Assembly: GCA_947311845.1 (NCBI GenBank)
Contig: CAMZMU010000013.1
Location: forward strand, 739,027 to 803,026
From: Poa pratensis
Lineage: Eukaryota > Streptophyta > Magnoliopsida > Poales > Poaceae
DNA: 64,000 nucleotides
Reading direction: 5' to 3'
Shown one piece after another: positions 10,834-21,999 of the stretch. Both the position numbers and the translations under genes were made by a program. How positions within the stretch are numbered: the stretch's first letter is position 1; each line of letters begins with the position of its first letter. Under the pieces are notes generated by a model that saw only the letters and a program-made list of their open reading frames with translations, had not been told where the DNA came from and did not search any database.

Positions 10834-12119
10834 CTAGATTAACCTTCTGCACCACCACTTACTCGATGAGGCTGCAGGGAGGCCAGAGGGCAGTCCACCA
10901 CTTGCGCCCAGAAAAACTATCAAAGAAACAAAAACGTTAGATAGGAATAAAGACATTAGATAGGAATAAACAAGCTGTTTGTTCATGTTTCTCTATTTGT
11001 ATTCATGATTGCTGTTTATTATTTCACATTATTCATTGTTAGGCCTTAGTAAACAGCATATAACAAGTAAAGATCTCTGTGTAGAGTGGGAATAGATCCA
11101 TGTCCAGGTGCAAAATGAAGCGTGTGAAATGGAAAAATTACTGAATCTTGAGTTCTTGACTAAGTAACTGGTACAAATTCTTGAACATTCACCAAACCCA
11201 GGTTATTGGAATCACACATGAACATACAAATATGCACTGCAATACCACCATACAAGAACAGAAGGCGCAACCATGAGTTATACAAAATTATTAACCATCT
11301 TGTCCAGATAACTGGGCAATGGAGGTCATAACCACAAGCACAGGAAGAGAGTGACAGACCAAAATATTACACAGTAGACAGATGCAAAAAATCACCTCGT
11401 CTTCCTCGTGCACCGTCAACAGCACCATCTTAAACACATTGGTGCCTACAACCTGCAAAACAGTAAATACATCAACACATTTTTTAGAAGACAAGGCCAT
11501 ACGGACAAAATAGAACTATAATGCTAAAAACGATTACCCACATCAGATTGCAAATAGCTTTACAAATAAGATGACCCACAATTAGAACTACTTAAAACAA
11601 GATTGCAACACACCAATATAGAAAAGAATTGACAACAAAGTGTTTATAAATTAGAAAACAAAACCTTTAGCTCAGTTATGTTTGCATATTACACAAGAAC
11701 TTGTCCATTGGGGACTAAACAGAAAGAAGATAACAAACTCATGTTTTGTTCCAATGTTTACAATCAGAAACAGAAATTATTCACTTTTAATACATTTGAG
11801 CTATAAGATAGCCAACTCATGTTCTGTCCAACATGATTTCAGCATAAGCAGAGTAGAAACCTCAAATCTCAGGTTAATAAATTAATCTAGCATAAGCACA
11901 TTAGAAACAAATTACGAAACTATGATTCACAAATAAACAGTTTGGATTAACGAATCTACAAATAGTCCAAGCAACCTATGTAACATATAGGGTAGATACA
12001 ATCATTTATATGCCTAGATGCGTCAACTCATATCCGCTAAACATACAGAAAGGGGAGGACGGAAACGCTACAGAGAAAAGGGACCGGATGGATACCTCCT
12101 GAGCTAAGGCGAGCAATGG
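10834..12119. other. AT-rich CACTA interior, no gene recognised
   Basis: This stretch is unique and AT-rich with no open frame above 70 codons that looks protein-like. If the fragment at 10668-10833 came from an intron-containing gene, this would be its intronic and exonic remainder on the minus strand. Confidence 0.4.
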
Positions 12120-12720
12120 CGGCGCCTGGAGCTTACAGCAAACGAAACCCTAGAGGGGTAGAGTCGGCGCCATGCATCTCCATCCTTGTTGAAGAGGCGG
12201 GAGGATGAGAGCTCCATCGATCTGCGAGAGCAAAAGCGAGGTGGGGGTCAGTATATAGAATCTGGAGGAGGGGCGAGTAGGCGTGGGGTGTTAGGGATTA
12301 CCTTACCATCACCGTCCTTGTCGAGGCCTACTTGCGTTGCCGGATCCGAAGCTGGTGGCCGACGCCGACGTGGAGACACCGCTCGTGCGCCGCCGCCTCG
12401 CTGAAGGCGCCGCCCAGAGCCAATCAACGGTGCTGCGCGCTAGCCAGAGCAGCACGCAGTGCCAGCGATGGGCCTGGACGACGCCCACGCCTCTCTTCTT
12501 CCGTCGCGCAGGCCCTCGCCGCCGACGTGCTCCTCCTTCTTCTGTCGCGCAGGCCCTCGCCGCCGACGTGCTCCTCTGGGTCACTCTCTGGTCGCCGACG
12601 TGTGCTTCTCTCGATTGCTCTCTGGTCACCGTCGCGCGCTTCTCTCGATTGCTCTCTGGTCGCCGTCGCGAGAGAGAAGAGGTGAGGGGAGATGCGCTAG
12701 GGTTTTACCACGGTAGCGGG
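12120..12720 (-). other. GC-rich, leader-like block (possible captured 5' gene end)
   Basis: This GC-rich island lies in AT-rich DNA. On the minus strand it starts with CT-rich sequence near 12700 and contains GCCGACGTG, CAGGCCCTCGCCG and CTCTCTGGTCGCCG units repeated two to three times (12500-12670). It reaches an ATG with CCCTAG-type leader context near 12175. It looks like the 5' end of a plant gene with internal tandem duplications. All frames are open here because of the composition, so I call no CDS. Confidence 0.4.
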
Positions 12721-12859
12721 GGCGACACTTTGGTTATGTACCTAATGAGGGCGCTCCAGACCGTCCGATCCGAATCCGACGGCTCGAGCTGCTTCGACCG
12801 AAACATGTCCATACAATGCAGCGTAGAATAAACAGTAATTCATAAATATCTTATTTTGT

Positions 12860-15370
12860 GAAGATGCAAGCCTTAACTACGAACGGTCATGCCACTGTTT
12901 TGACCGTATTTTGAAATTGATATACGAAATTCAAAAAACAAAGAAATGAACTGCAGGTGCCTCTTAGTTTGCTCAAGTTTTTTTGAAAAAATAATTTTTA
13001 GGTACTAAAGTACCTATTTCATCATAGATAAAACAATAGTTTCACAAGATTCAAGCCCTAGCTACGAACAGTCATGTCCGCCGTTTTGACCGTATTTTGA
13101 AATTGATATACGAAATTCAAAAAAACAAAGAAATGAACTACAGGTGCCTCTTAGTTTGCTCAAGTTTTTTTGAAAAAAATAATTTTTAGGTACACAAGTA
13201 CCTATTTGATCATAGATAAAACAATAGTTTCACAAGATTCAAGCCCTAGCTACGAACAGTCATGTCCGCCGTTTTGACCGTATTTTGAAATGGGCATACG
13301 AAATTCAAAACAAATCAAATAAATGGAAAACCTTCGCGTGGTGTCATTATATGTGTCCTACTATCCATAAAAAATTACAAACTTGGAATAAGGCAATTTT
13401 ATTAACAAAGTGTTCTCAGAAATGAGCTATCATCTACAAAGATTCATAACTTTAGGGCCAAATGATGAATGGTATGTCCACATTCACGGTATAGTTTCCT
13501 TAAATATGCCCATACTAGGCACAAACGTGTATCTTGGAACCGTGAACAATGTTGGCGAAGAAACTTTTCATTTTCCTTTCACGAAAAAATTATTTTTCCA
13601 TTTCTGAGTGCGAAACATGGGTGTTTTTGTGAAGCACCTACAAAAAAAATGTTGCAAAATTTGAGAAATAAATTTAGTAAAAACACTAGACCACATTTTA
13701 TGTATAAATAACTCAATAGTTGCGTGCGAAACGGTTTCCATCCACCTATAGTTAAAAAGACAACTTTTCGTCGAATCAGTAGGAATCAGGTCAAATTTGA
13801 ACTACATGTTCCTCTGAGTTTGCTCAATTTTTTTTGAAAAAATCATTTTTAGGTACACAAGTACCTATTTCATCATAGATACAATAATAGTTTCGCAAGA
13901 TTCAACCCCTAGCTACGAACAGTCATGTCCGCCGTTTTGACCATATTTTGAAATCGGCATACGAAATTAAAAAATCAAATAAATGGAAAACCTTCGCGTG
14001 GTGTCTTTATATGTGTCCTACTATCCATAAAAAATTATAAACTTGGAATAAGGCAATTTTATTAACAAAGTGTTCTCAGAAATGAGCTATCATCTACAAA
14101 GATTCATAGCTTTAGGGCCAAATGATGAATGTTATGTCCACATTCACGGTATAGTTTGCTTAAATATGCCCATATTAGGCACAAACGAGTATCTTGGAAC
14201 CGTGAACAATGTTGGCGAAGAAACTTTTCATTTTCCTTTCACAAAAAAATAATTTTTCAATTTCCGAGTGCGAAACATGGGTGTTTTTGTGAAGCACCTA
14301 CAAAAACAATGTTGCGAAATTTGAGAAATAAATTTAATAAAAACACTAGACCACATTTTATGTATAAATAACTAAATAGTTGCGTGCGAAACGGTTTCCA
14401 TCCACCTATAGTTAAAAAGACAAATTTCTGCCGATTCAGAAGGAATCAGGTCAAATTTGAACTACATGTGCCTCTTAGTTTACTCAAGATTTTTTGAAAA
14501 AATCATTTTTAGGTACACAAGTACCTATTTCATCATAGATACAATAATAGTTTCGCAAGATTCAACCCCTAGCTACGAACAGTCATGTCCGCCGTTTTGA
14601 CCATATTTTGAAATGGGCATACGGAATTCAAAACAAATCAAATAAATGGAAAACCTTCGCGTGGTGTCATTATATGTGTCCTACTATCCATAAAAAATTT
14701 AAACTTGGAATAAGGCAATTTTATTAACAAAGTGTTCTCAGAAATGAGCTATCATCAACAAAGATTCATAGCTTTAGGGCCAAATGATGAATGTTATGTC
14801 CACATTCATGGTATAGTTTGCTTAAATATGCCCATATTAGGCACAAACGAGAATTTTAGAACCGTGAACAATGTTGGCGAAGAAACTTTTCATTTTCCTT
14901 TCACAAAAAAATAATTTTTCAATTTCCGAGTGCGAAACATGGGTGTTTTTGTGAAGCACCTACAAAAACAATGTTGCAAAATTTGAGAAATAAATTTAAT
15001 AAAAACACTAGACCACATTTTATGTATAAATAACTAAATAGTTACGTGCGAAACGGTTTCCATTCACCTATAGTTAAAAAGACAAATTTCTGCCGATTCA
15101 GAAGCAATCAGGTCAAATTTGAACTAAATGTGTCTCTTAGTTTGCTCAAGATTTGTTGAAAAAATCATTTTTAGGTACACAAGTACCTATTTCATCATAG
15201 ATACAATAATAGTTTCGCAAGATTCAACCCCTAGCTACGAACAGTCATGTCCGCCGTTTTAACCATATTTTGAAATCGGCATACGAAATTAAAAAAATCA
15301 AATAAATGGAAAACCTTCGCGTGGTGTCATTATATGTGTCCTAGTATCCATAAAAATAATTAACTTGGAA
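12860..15370 (+). repeat. Tandem repeat array: two units of about 185 bp, then three of about 660 bp
   Basis: The phrase GAACAGTCATGTCCGCC recurs at about 13065, 13253, 13915, 14575 and 15237. An earlier variant is at 12880. Spacing is about 185-188 bp for the first two intervals and 660-662 bp for the next three. The short unit (TTTTGACCGTATTTTGAAAT through AGGTACACAAGTACCTATTTCATC) is contained in the long one. The long unit adds a 470-bp insert with GGAAAACCTTCGCGTGG and AATGAGCTATCATC. The copies are very similar. Small ORFs inside repeat from unit to unit, carry stops and are not convincing genes. Confidence 0.9.
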
Positions 15371-15740
15371 TACGGGAAATATATTGAAAAAGTTTTCTTA
15401 GAAATATATTGAATTTAATCCAAAAAAATATTTCAAATTCTTCAAAACCCTATGTAAAGAAATATATAAGGTTTGTGGTATTTTGTTATTTTATTTTGAA
15501 CAAAACAAGTACCTAATAATCTATAATTGCAGAGTACATCTGTACAAAAATTTCAAATTTATTTGGTTGAAATTGGAGGTCAAAATCAAAAGTTATAAAA
15601 GAAAACATAAAGAATAATAATAAAAAAAGGAGCCACGCTGGCCGGCCCATTACCTTGGCTGACCGGCCCAGGCCTGTTTTGTGCCCAGCTAGAGAGTCAT
15701 TATAGATAGCTTAGCTTGTGTAGACAAACATGACAACATG
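15371..15740. other. AT-rich spacer in CACTA
   Basis: This is AT-rich sequence with runs of A and no recognisable gene or repeat. GGCCGGCCCATT and GACCGGCCCAGGCC near 15640-15675 form a short inverted GC-rich motif. Confidence 0.4.
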
Positions 15741-15744
15741 TTCG

Positions 15745-15812
15745 GCCCAGCGGTAGGCTTTCTGTACTAGCCACAGCACGGTCGTGGGTTCGATCCCCCG
15801 TGGGAGCAATTC
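15745..15812 (+). ncRNA. tRNA-like / SINE-head RNA polymerase III promoter
   Basis: An A-box-like stretch, GGCCCAGCGGTAGG, at about 15744-15757 is followed 30 bp later by a perfect B box, GGTTCGATCCC (15787-15797), in CGTGGGTTCGATCCCCCG. Spacing and order are those of tRNA genes and tRNA-derived SINEs. I could not fold a full cloverleaf with an acceptor stem, so a SINE head or decayed tRNA is more likely than a functional tRNA. A short T run (TTCTTTTG) at about 15810 could end a pol III transcript. Confidence 0.45.
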
Positions 15813-15833
15813 TTTTGCCTAATAATACATTCG

Positions 15834-16375
15834 TCGACTGGGCGCGGGTCCTGCATGTCAGTGGTTGGGGTGGGTTCCAAGCCATGCGTGTCCCACATGT
15901 CAGGATTGGTGTGGGTCCCACGCGTCAGGTCGATGTTGAATGTGGGTCCCACGTCTAAGGTATGATGGATGCGGGCCCCACATGTCAGGGTTGGTGTGGG
16001 TCCCACATGTCAGGTCGGGGTTGAATGTGGGTCCCACGTGTAAGATATGATGGATGCGGGCCCACATGTCAGGGTTGGTGTGGGTCCCACGTGTAAGGTA
16101 TGATGGATGCGGGTCCCACATGTCAGTGGTTGTGTTGCACCCAGCCCTCGTTGTTGGACCCACATGGCAGGTATGGTGGGTGCAGGCCCCACATGTCAGT
16201 TGTTGGCGTGGGTCCCACATGTCAGGGGTTGGGTGGGTCCCACATGTCAGATTGGGGGTTGAGGGTGGGTCCCACATGTCAGGTTGGGGTTGGGGGTGGG
16301 TACCACATGTCAGTGTTGGGTGGGAGCTAGGCCCACCGGTCAGGTGTGTTAGCTGACAATGGGTCCTACATGTCA
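15834..16375 (+). repeat. Minisatellite of GTGGGTCCCACATGTCAG units
   Basis: About twenty imperfect copies of a GTGGGTCCCACATGTCAGG core are separated by variable GT-rich spacers (GGTTGGGGTTG, TATGATGGATGC). The core contains the palindrome GGGTCCC and the near-palindrome CACATGTC. The related shorter array lies at 10037-10200. Protein frames across it are repeats of this unit and are not genes. Confidence 0.9.
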
Positions 16376-16560
16376 TATTGACACGTAAGCGAAAATGACA
16401 CGTCACGTAGGCGAGACTGCTGAGTTGGCTGTCCAATCAGAGTGACAACTAATCAAAAATGACACATAAGCAGTGACACGTAAGCGAGACTTCTGAGTTG
16501 GATGTCAACTCATGCGAATGACCATTTAAATTGGTCGTAATCGGCTAGAAAAATATATTA
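16376..16560. repeat. Short tandem duplication next to the minisatellite
   Basis: TGACACGTAAGCGA...GCGAGACTGCTGAGTTGGCTGTC is repeated about 95 bp later as AGTGACACGTAAGCGAGACT...GAGTTGGATGTC. Nothing coding is present. Confidence 0.6.
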
Positions 16561-16742
16561 AATTAGTATTATTTGCATTGTGACCAATTCATGTAAGGAG
16601 ACTATGACCTTTCTGACAGATTTGGTCGTTATATTTTCGGCTTTACACCATCCAAAACAGCGAGTGACCAAATGGTACAAAATGGTCACATATCTATGAC
16701 CAATATTTTCAGTGTCACTGTCAAAAGGTCATAGGATAGCAT

Positions 16743-16755
16743 ATTTCTTGTAGTG
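16743..16755 (-). repeat. CACTA right terminal inverted repeat
   Basis: On the minus strand the sequence is CACTACAAGAAAT, the canonical CACTA end bound by a CACTA transposase. The three bases AAG at 16756-16758 would be the target duplication. It cannot be confirmed because the matching left end has lost its tip. Confidence 0.85.
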
Positions 16756-16758
16756 AAG

Positions 16759-17188
16759 ACTCACATATCGCTCCCCCATACACCAATATGGGATAGTCTC
16801 TATAAGGCACATCTTCACTTGACCAATATCTCCAAATGGGTGACTCGCTTCAAGCATAGGATTTCTTCGTTATGCTTCTCTTGAACTTGCACTTCATCTT
16901 CTTCTCTTAATATATATGATGACTTGGAGATAAACATGAATGTTCACTCAATCTTCTTTTCCAAGCCACACTTGCAATAAGCTCAACTCTAGATGACCAT
17001 TTGTGTGGATTACACCTTGAATATTACTTTGGTCATCACTTTATCTTCTTCTTTCAATCTTGATACCAACACATGGTGTTCAAGCATTGCCAATGGACAA
17101 ACCCTACAAGGATAGCTCAATGCAACCATTAGTCCATAGTGATTGTCATTAATTACCAAAACCACACACGAGGGCTCATGCACTTTCA
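16759..17188 (-). mobile_element. 3' LTR fragment of a TGAAAGTGCATG-type element
   Basis: On the minus strand the LTR start TGAAAGTGCATGAGCCC lies at 17188 and continues to 16759, where the CACTA element cuts it. The wording matches the LTR that starts at 25703 (TGGTTTTGGTAATTAATGACAATC, TTGTCCATTG), so it is the same family in the opposite orientation. A polypurine tract sits directly upstream (17189-17204), making this the 3' LTR of an element whose remainder is missing. Confidence 0.75.
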
Positions 17189-17204
17189 ATCTCCCCCATT
17201 TTGG
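17189..17204 (-). other. Polypurine tract
   Basis: The minus strand reads CCAAAATGGGGGAGAT directly before the LTR. It primes plus-strand DNA synthesis in LTR elements and fits copia elements of the SIRE/Maximus kind. Confidence 0.7.
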
Positions 17205-17918
17205 TAACTGATGACAATCTCTTTTGAGAGGGTTTATAATATGGAATTTAACGAACAAGGAGCGGTTGCACTAACATTAAATACTACGAAAGTATGTGAT
17301 GTTAGTCCAACCACATATATAATGCAAACTCCCCCACAATCTATGCACGTGTGTATGAACATGAATTCATTGCATATATTGTCAACCATTACCGGTGGTG
17401 GAGTCAGTATACATATCCTCCTTATTCTCCACAAGTAAACATTTAGTGTTGCGAGATACAAGCAATTATATAGTAGCAATATGCTTAATTATGTTTCATT
17501 GTAAGTTGTATTTTTCCTCTTGTTAGCATGTCTGATTCTAATTGCAGGAACACAACTCTAGAGGTTCACTATGCATGGTGAATATTTCTAACTTATTAAA
17601 ATTTGTGACACATGATAAGCAATAACTATTAGCTAAAGATTCCTTGTTATTATAAAATTTATAAACTGCTGATCGTTCTCCGACCAAGAACGTAGTTGCC
17701 TGGACTCAAGAAGTTTTCCTTGGTTCACTTTTTATATGTATGTTCACGTACTTTTGTTTCAAGTTAGGTTTCATGAAATTAATTGTTGTGTAAAATGCAT
17801 GAGTGCTTGTTAATTAAGTGATGCTTCATGTTCGTATTCTTTATTATCGACACTTTCACTTCATAAACCTGTGGTCATGTTTACCGAGCATAGTTTTCGC
17901 TTGGGGACAAGCGAGGTC
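17205..17918. other. Retrotransposon internal remnants
   Basis: The first part (to about 17460) is probably internal sequence of the element whose 3' LTR lies to the left. The second part (to the polypurine tract at 17919) is probably the 3' untranslated region of the gypsy element whose LTR follows. I see no ORF and no clear junction. Confidence 0.45.
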
Positions 17919-17933
17919 TAAGCTTGGGGGAGT

Positions 17934-19446
17934 TGATACGTCCATTTTGCATCACTATTTTGTACCATAATTTACTGTTATTCATTGATATATTTCATAT
18001 TAGAATGCAATACTTATGTTATTTTATCTTATTTTGCATGTTTGAGAATTATTGAGGAATAAACTACGGGAGCCTGGAATCAGCTGGAAAAAGCACCGTC
18101 AAGATACTATATTTCTGCAACTCCAAAAAATTCGAGAACATTCAAGGGTTATTATTTTGCCAGAAGATGGACGGAGCCACAAGACGGAGCAGAGGGGAGC
18201 CACCAGGGCGCCAGACGTCACCTAGCCGCGACCCACCCCTGGACCGCGCCTGGGGCCCACCTGACGGCCCTAGGTCGGCTCCGGCTCCCCCCTCTGGAAT
18301 ATATCTTACCTATGACCGAAAAATCTAGGGGGACGCTTTGAAGAAATATTCCGCCGCTGCCTCGGCGGCGGAAACCACAGAGAGAGAAAAGCTCTCCGGC
18401 AGGGAAAATCTGCCGGGGAAATTCCTTCCCGGAGGGGGAAAATCATCGCCATCGTCATCATCATCGCCACGGGCTTCATCGGGAACACCATCCACACCAT
18501 CTTCACCGCCAGCACCGTCATCACCGCCGCTCCACTTCGTTCCACTGAGACATCTAGGGTTCCTCCTTGTGTAGTTTATTGGAATTACTTTTCCGGTGTT
18601 GATTACTTGTCGTAGTTGATGCTATTGAGTTTTATCGGTGAATTACTTTTATGTTTAGAATATTGTTCGTTACTTCATCACCTCTGATCATGTTCCAAAT
18701 GATGTCTTGTGAGTAGTTCGTTTAGTTCATGAGGACATGGGAGAAGTCTTGGCACTAGTAGTGGAATTATGTTGAGTAGTATTTAATGGTTTGATATTTA
18801 AGTTGTGGTGTTATTCTTCTAGTGGTGTCGTGTGAACGTCGACTACATGATACTTCACCTTTATGGGCCTAGGAGAATGCATTGTGTATGAGTTTACTTA
18901 TTGTGGGGTTGCCGGAGCGACAGAAACCAAAACCCCCGTCGGGAAGCTATTGCATAAGGGAGTGTTGGATCCCAGAATTTAAGGTTGTGGTTAGTTAATT
19001 CTTAAATACTTTCTTCCATTTGCGGATGCTTGTAAGAAGGTTTAATCACATGTGTGTACTGGTCCAAGTAAGGGTGGTGCATTAGCATAGGTTCACCCAC
19101 ACAACACTTATCAAAACATTGAAGACTAATCAGCGGTTTGAAGCGAAAGCAACTAGATGAAATTCCCGTGTGTCCTCAGGAACGTCTTAGCCATCATAAG
19201 TAACACCACCGGCTTGTCCTTTATGCTAAAAAGGATTGGGCCACTTGCTGCAATTATTATTGCTCTCTTTTATTTACTCGCACTTTATTTACTTGCTATT
19301 ACAAAAACCCATAAAAACTTGTCTGTTAGCATTTGCAGTGAAACCTTGCGCGAAACTACTTGTTAACACCTTCTGCTCCTCGTTGGGTTCGACACTCTTA
19401 TTTATCGAAAGTACTATGATACACCCTCCATACTTGTGGGTCATCA
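17934..19446 (+). mobile_element. Gypsy 3' LTR, TGATACGTCCATTTTGCAT type
   Basis: A polypurine tract (AAGCTTGGGGGAGT, 17919-17933) is followed by an LTR that starts TGATACGTCCATTTTGC and ends GTGGGTCATCA at 19446, 1513 bp long. Only the 3' LTR remains, with no second LTR in the window. The start sequence is that of very abundant Triticeae gypsy families, which I recall but do not name. The small frame at 18338-18574 (GSSSSPRASSG) is a low-complexity stretch of the LTR and not a gene. Confidence 0.8.
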
Positions 19447-19482
19447 CCTGGTAAGGAAAAGAGTGCGTCTGAAACCTGCGGC

Positions 19483-21030
19483 CTAACCCAGTTCGAACAT
19501 AGTTAGATCATTCATTACATGAGGTAAAATAAAACTAGGGGGATCGCAGTCCCGCAAAATTGAAGAATTTGAATCTAAAGCAAATTTCACCAAACTGTGT
19601 GCCACCAAGTTTGCTCCCGAGCACAGTGTTGGACTAGGACTGATCCAAGACTCTGTGCTCATAAAAAGCAGTTAGCTAGAATAGAAGAATAAGGGCTCAA
19701 AATTTCAATTTCTCCGTTGTAAGCTTTGCACAATTCCAACGAATCAGTCTCGATCGTAACAGGAGAACAGCAATTTGTTCGATGAGTATTATGCCTCTCT
19801 GGAGTGAAACAGCTTCCACTGTAGTAGCATCCAGCATGTTGGACAGAGGGCCACAAGCACCAGCAACAGCCTCTCCTTTATAATTACGCAGAACCGCACC
19901 AAAAGCACTTGAACCATGCACTAGAAATGCAGCATCAGTATTCAACTTATAAGAATTAATATGAGGTTTGGACCACCTTATTTCCTTTGGAGTTTTTTCC
20001 ATCTGGGCCCCTTTAAAGTTCGTAGCTAGTCCTAAAATGGAGAAGGCCGAGTGAGTTGGAGCAGCAACTTTCTCTCCTTTTACAAATTGTCTTCTTTGCC
20101 ACCAAATATACCATGCCCCTACTACAATTGCCTCCGACACATTAATCTTGCCCAGCCTGGGATTAGGAGGGTAATTCTTCCGTAGTACTTGTTCCAAGAA
20201 AACAGAGCCTGATCTATCAATAGCTGCAACATCATCAATAATTTTGAGAATTCCGATAGACCTCCAGACTTGTCTTGCTCTAGCACAAGTGAACATTATA
20301 TGTTTAATATCTTCTGGTCCTTGCATACAAACTGGACATTGTGCGGTTGTTTTGATGTGTCTATTTGCTAGAATGATAAACCTGGGACTATACCATGTAA
20401 ATCCTTCCAGCCAAATGTTTTCACCTTCGAGGGAACTTGCAGCTTCCACAAAGTTTCCCATGCAGGGTTTCGGTCTGAAGGTCCTTGGCAATCTGATCGG
20501 CGAGTGTTATGCCCACACTGATGATCCCATTGAGCATAATAAGCAGATTTAACCGAGAAAGAATACGATTTAGTAAGGTGCCAGGCAATAAAATCTTCAC
20601 TCATATTATGGTGCAAGGGAATACGAAGAATTCTTTGAACATCAATTGGGTTGAACAAATCTTTAATTAGTTGAACATCCTAAGAATTAGTATCCTGATC
20701 AATAAGCTCATTGACATTCCTTAATAGAATTTGGCCCTTAGGAGTCTCTATTTTTCTCGTAGAGCTTCCACGAATCCAACAATCTTCCCATATATTGATT
20801 TTATCTCCTGAACCAACTTGCCAGATGTAGCCTCTCTTAAAAGTAGCCAGACCAGCAACTATACTTTGCCATGTAAACGATGAACCCCCCTTGGGACCAG
20901 CCTTTAATAGATCACCATGTGGATACTACTTTGCTCTTATTACTTGAGCACATAGCGAAGAAGGGTTTGAGATTAACCTCCAGCACTATTTTGCAAGCAT
21001 ATTTCTTTGAATCAAAGGGGCCCTAAGACC
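19483..21030 (-). pseudogene. LINE (non-LTR retrotransposon) ORF2 3' end
   Basis: On the minus strand the fragment encodes the C-terminal part of a plant LINE. It runs from WQVGSGDKINIWEDCWIRG (about 20830) through the zinc-finger RVT-type segment CPVCMQGPEDIKHIMFTCARARQVW (about 20330-20260). A C-terminal RNase H domain follows (KLNTDAAFLVHGSSAFGAVLRNYKGE, then TIETDSLELCKAYNGEIEI), ending DPPSFILPHVMNDLTMFELG and TAG at 19485-19483. Frameshifts occur near 20500 and 19760. RT and endonuclease lie further upstream and are absent, which is the usual 5' truncation. The left end nearly touches the gypsy LTR. Confidence 0.85.
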
Positions 21031-21041
21031 TTGTTTATATA

Positions 21042-21070
21042 CTAGATGACCCGTTGCGCGACTGCGCAAC
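21042..21070 (-). other. Helitron 3' terminal hairpin and CTAG
   Basis: A perfect 7-bp stem (21053-21059 with 21064-21070) and a 4-base loop lie 7 bases from CTAG (21042-21045). The flanking base is T on the minus strand. It acts as the rolling-circle terminator in Helitrons, which is family knowledge. Confidence 0.6.
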
Positions 21071-21834
21071 TACCGGATGCAAAGACTACATTGTTGTCGT
21101 ACGTTTTCTTTGATTTGCTTACTACAATTCGATAGAGGTTATGGTTTTTTGGCTTACTAAACTCGGTCACATATGGGTGCCAACCCGTTGTGTCACTCAC
21201 ACAATTGCCGAAAGCGAGGCTCGTTTCAAGAAAACGGATTAGACAAATAAGATCAAATCATGGGTAAAAACTGAAAAATGTAAACCAATGAAATCTAAAT
21301 CATATTCATTCGCGTTCATTTAGCTTGATTTTGTATGGTTACTCCAAAATTCCGTTGCGGCGTATTATTGCCATTTCATTTTTGTTCATTTTGCTTGGTT
21401 TTGTATGGACAATACTGATAAACCGGTGAAAAGTAATTCATTCTCTAATTACCACGTCAGACGGCTGTGTTTAGACTACCCACCATATACCTGAGGGCAA
21501 TTCTATGCCAAGCAAGAGCATATTGTTGTCATTGGCTAATGAAAATAAAAAGGACTACAGATCATAAGTTATTCCTAAAATCACCTCCTTGCAAAATAAA
21601 AAGGGAGATTGTTGTAATTATATATTCACAAAAATCAGAGCATTAATATTATGAGTAATATTTAGGGAGGGCATTGTAATTTAAAAAACATGTCAACCAA
21701 TACTGAGAAGCATTACACATCACGCACAAAAGTTCATAAGCTGAGCTATGACAGTCTTGACTGAGAATTAAATGCCAACATCAGATTAGGACAGTATTTT
21801 CTAATCTCTCATCACCTTATACATATATTCTTCG

Positions 21835-21939
21835 TTAGAATACTTGGTACATCCCCAAAGTGTGTTCGGATAGGCAGATAGCAGACAATCGTGTCATTTC
21901 AGGAACCATAGCAGCAGCTTGTGCAATTGTAGGGTGCAA
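21835..21939 (-). pseudogene. Exon-like fragment, terminal exon with stop
   Basis: After an acceptor (TTAATTGCAG) the frame reads LHPTIAQAAAMVPEMTR, then LSAICLSEHTLGMYQVF and TAA. It is 34 codons with protein-like composition in AT-rich DNA. I do not recognise the family. It lies in the Helitron-like element, in the same orientation as the other fragments. Confidence 0.35.
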
Positions 21940-21999
21940 CTGCAATTAATATAAAAAATCTATAGTCGCAAACCTCACAAATCTGAACACATGAAAGAA

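Larger units (their letters stand above)
2371..16755. mobile_element. CACTA (DTC) transposon, non-autonomous, left tip missing
   Basis: The right end at 16743-16755 reads CACTACAAGAAAT on the minus strand, the terminal inverted repeat of plant CACTA elements, and is followed inward by repeated GGTCACA/TGACCAAAA motifs typical of subterminal repeats. The left side (2371-2469, continued at 9691-9990) shows the same motifs and aligns with the right end from ATGCTAT inward, but the first 13 bases of the terminal repeat are replaced by gypsy sequence. No transposase ORF is visible. The interior carries a nested LTR element (2470-9685), a captured exon, a leader-like GC block, long tandem repeats and minisatellites. 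Without the insertion it is about 7.2 kb. Confidence 0.82.

Noticed and set aside
13410..14914. Repeated 60-80 codon frames (FSEMSYHLQRFIALG...).
   Set aside because: They recur once per 660-bp tandem unit. Each ends at a stop or shift at the same place, which indicates repeat structure and not a gene family.
12860..15370. Possible CRISPR-like array because of regular repeats.
   Set aside because: Plant nuclear DNA, repeat units of 185 and 660 bp with no short repeats separated by unique spacers of equal length.
15745..15812. Functional tRNA gene.
   Set aside because: Pol III boxes are present, but I find no seven-base acceptor stem pairing or anticodon arm at the expected distance.
15900..16436. 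A 178-codon frame on the minus strand made of TCGTHPTPD-like repeats.
   Set aside because: It is translation of the GTGGGTCCCACATGTCAG minisatellite, whose unit gives open frames on both strands.
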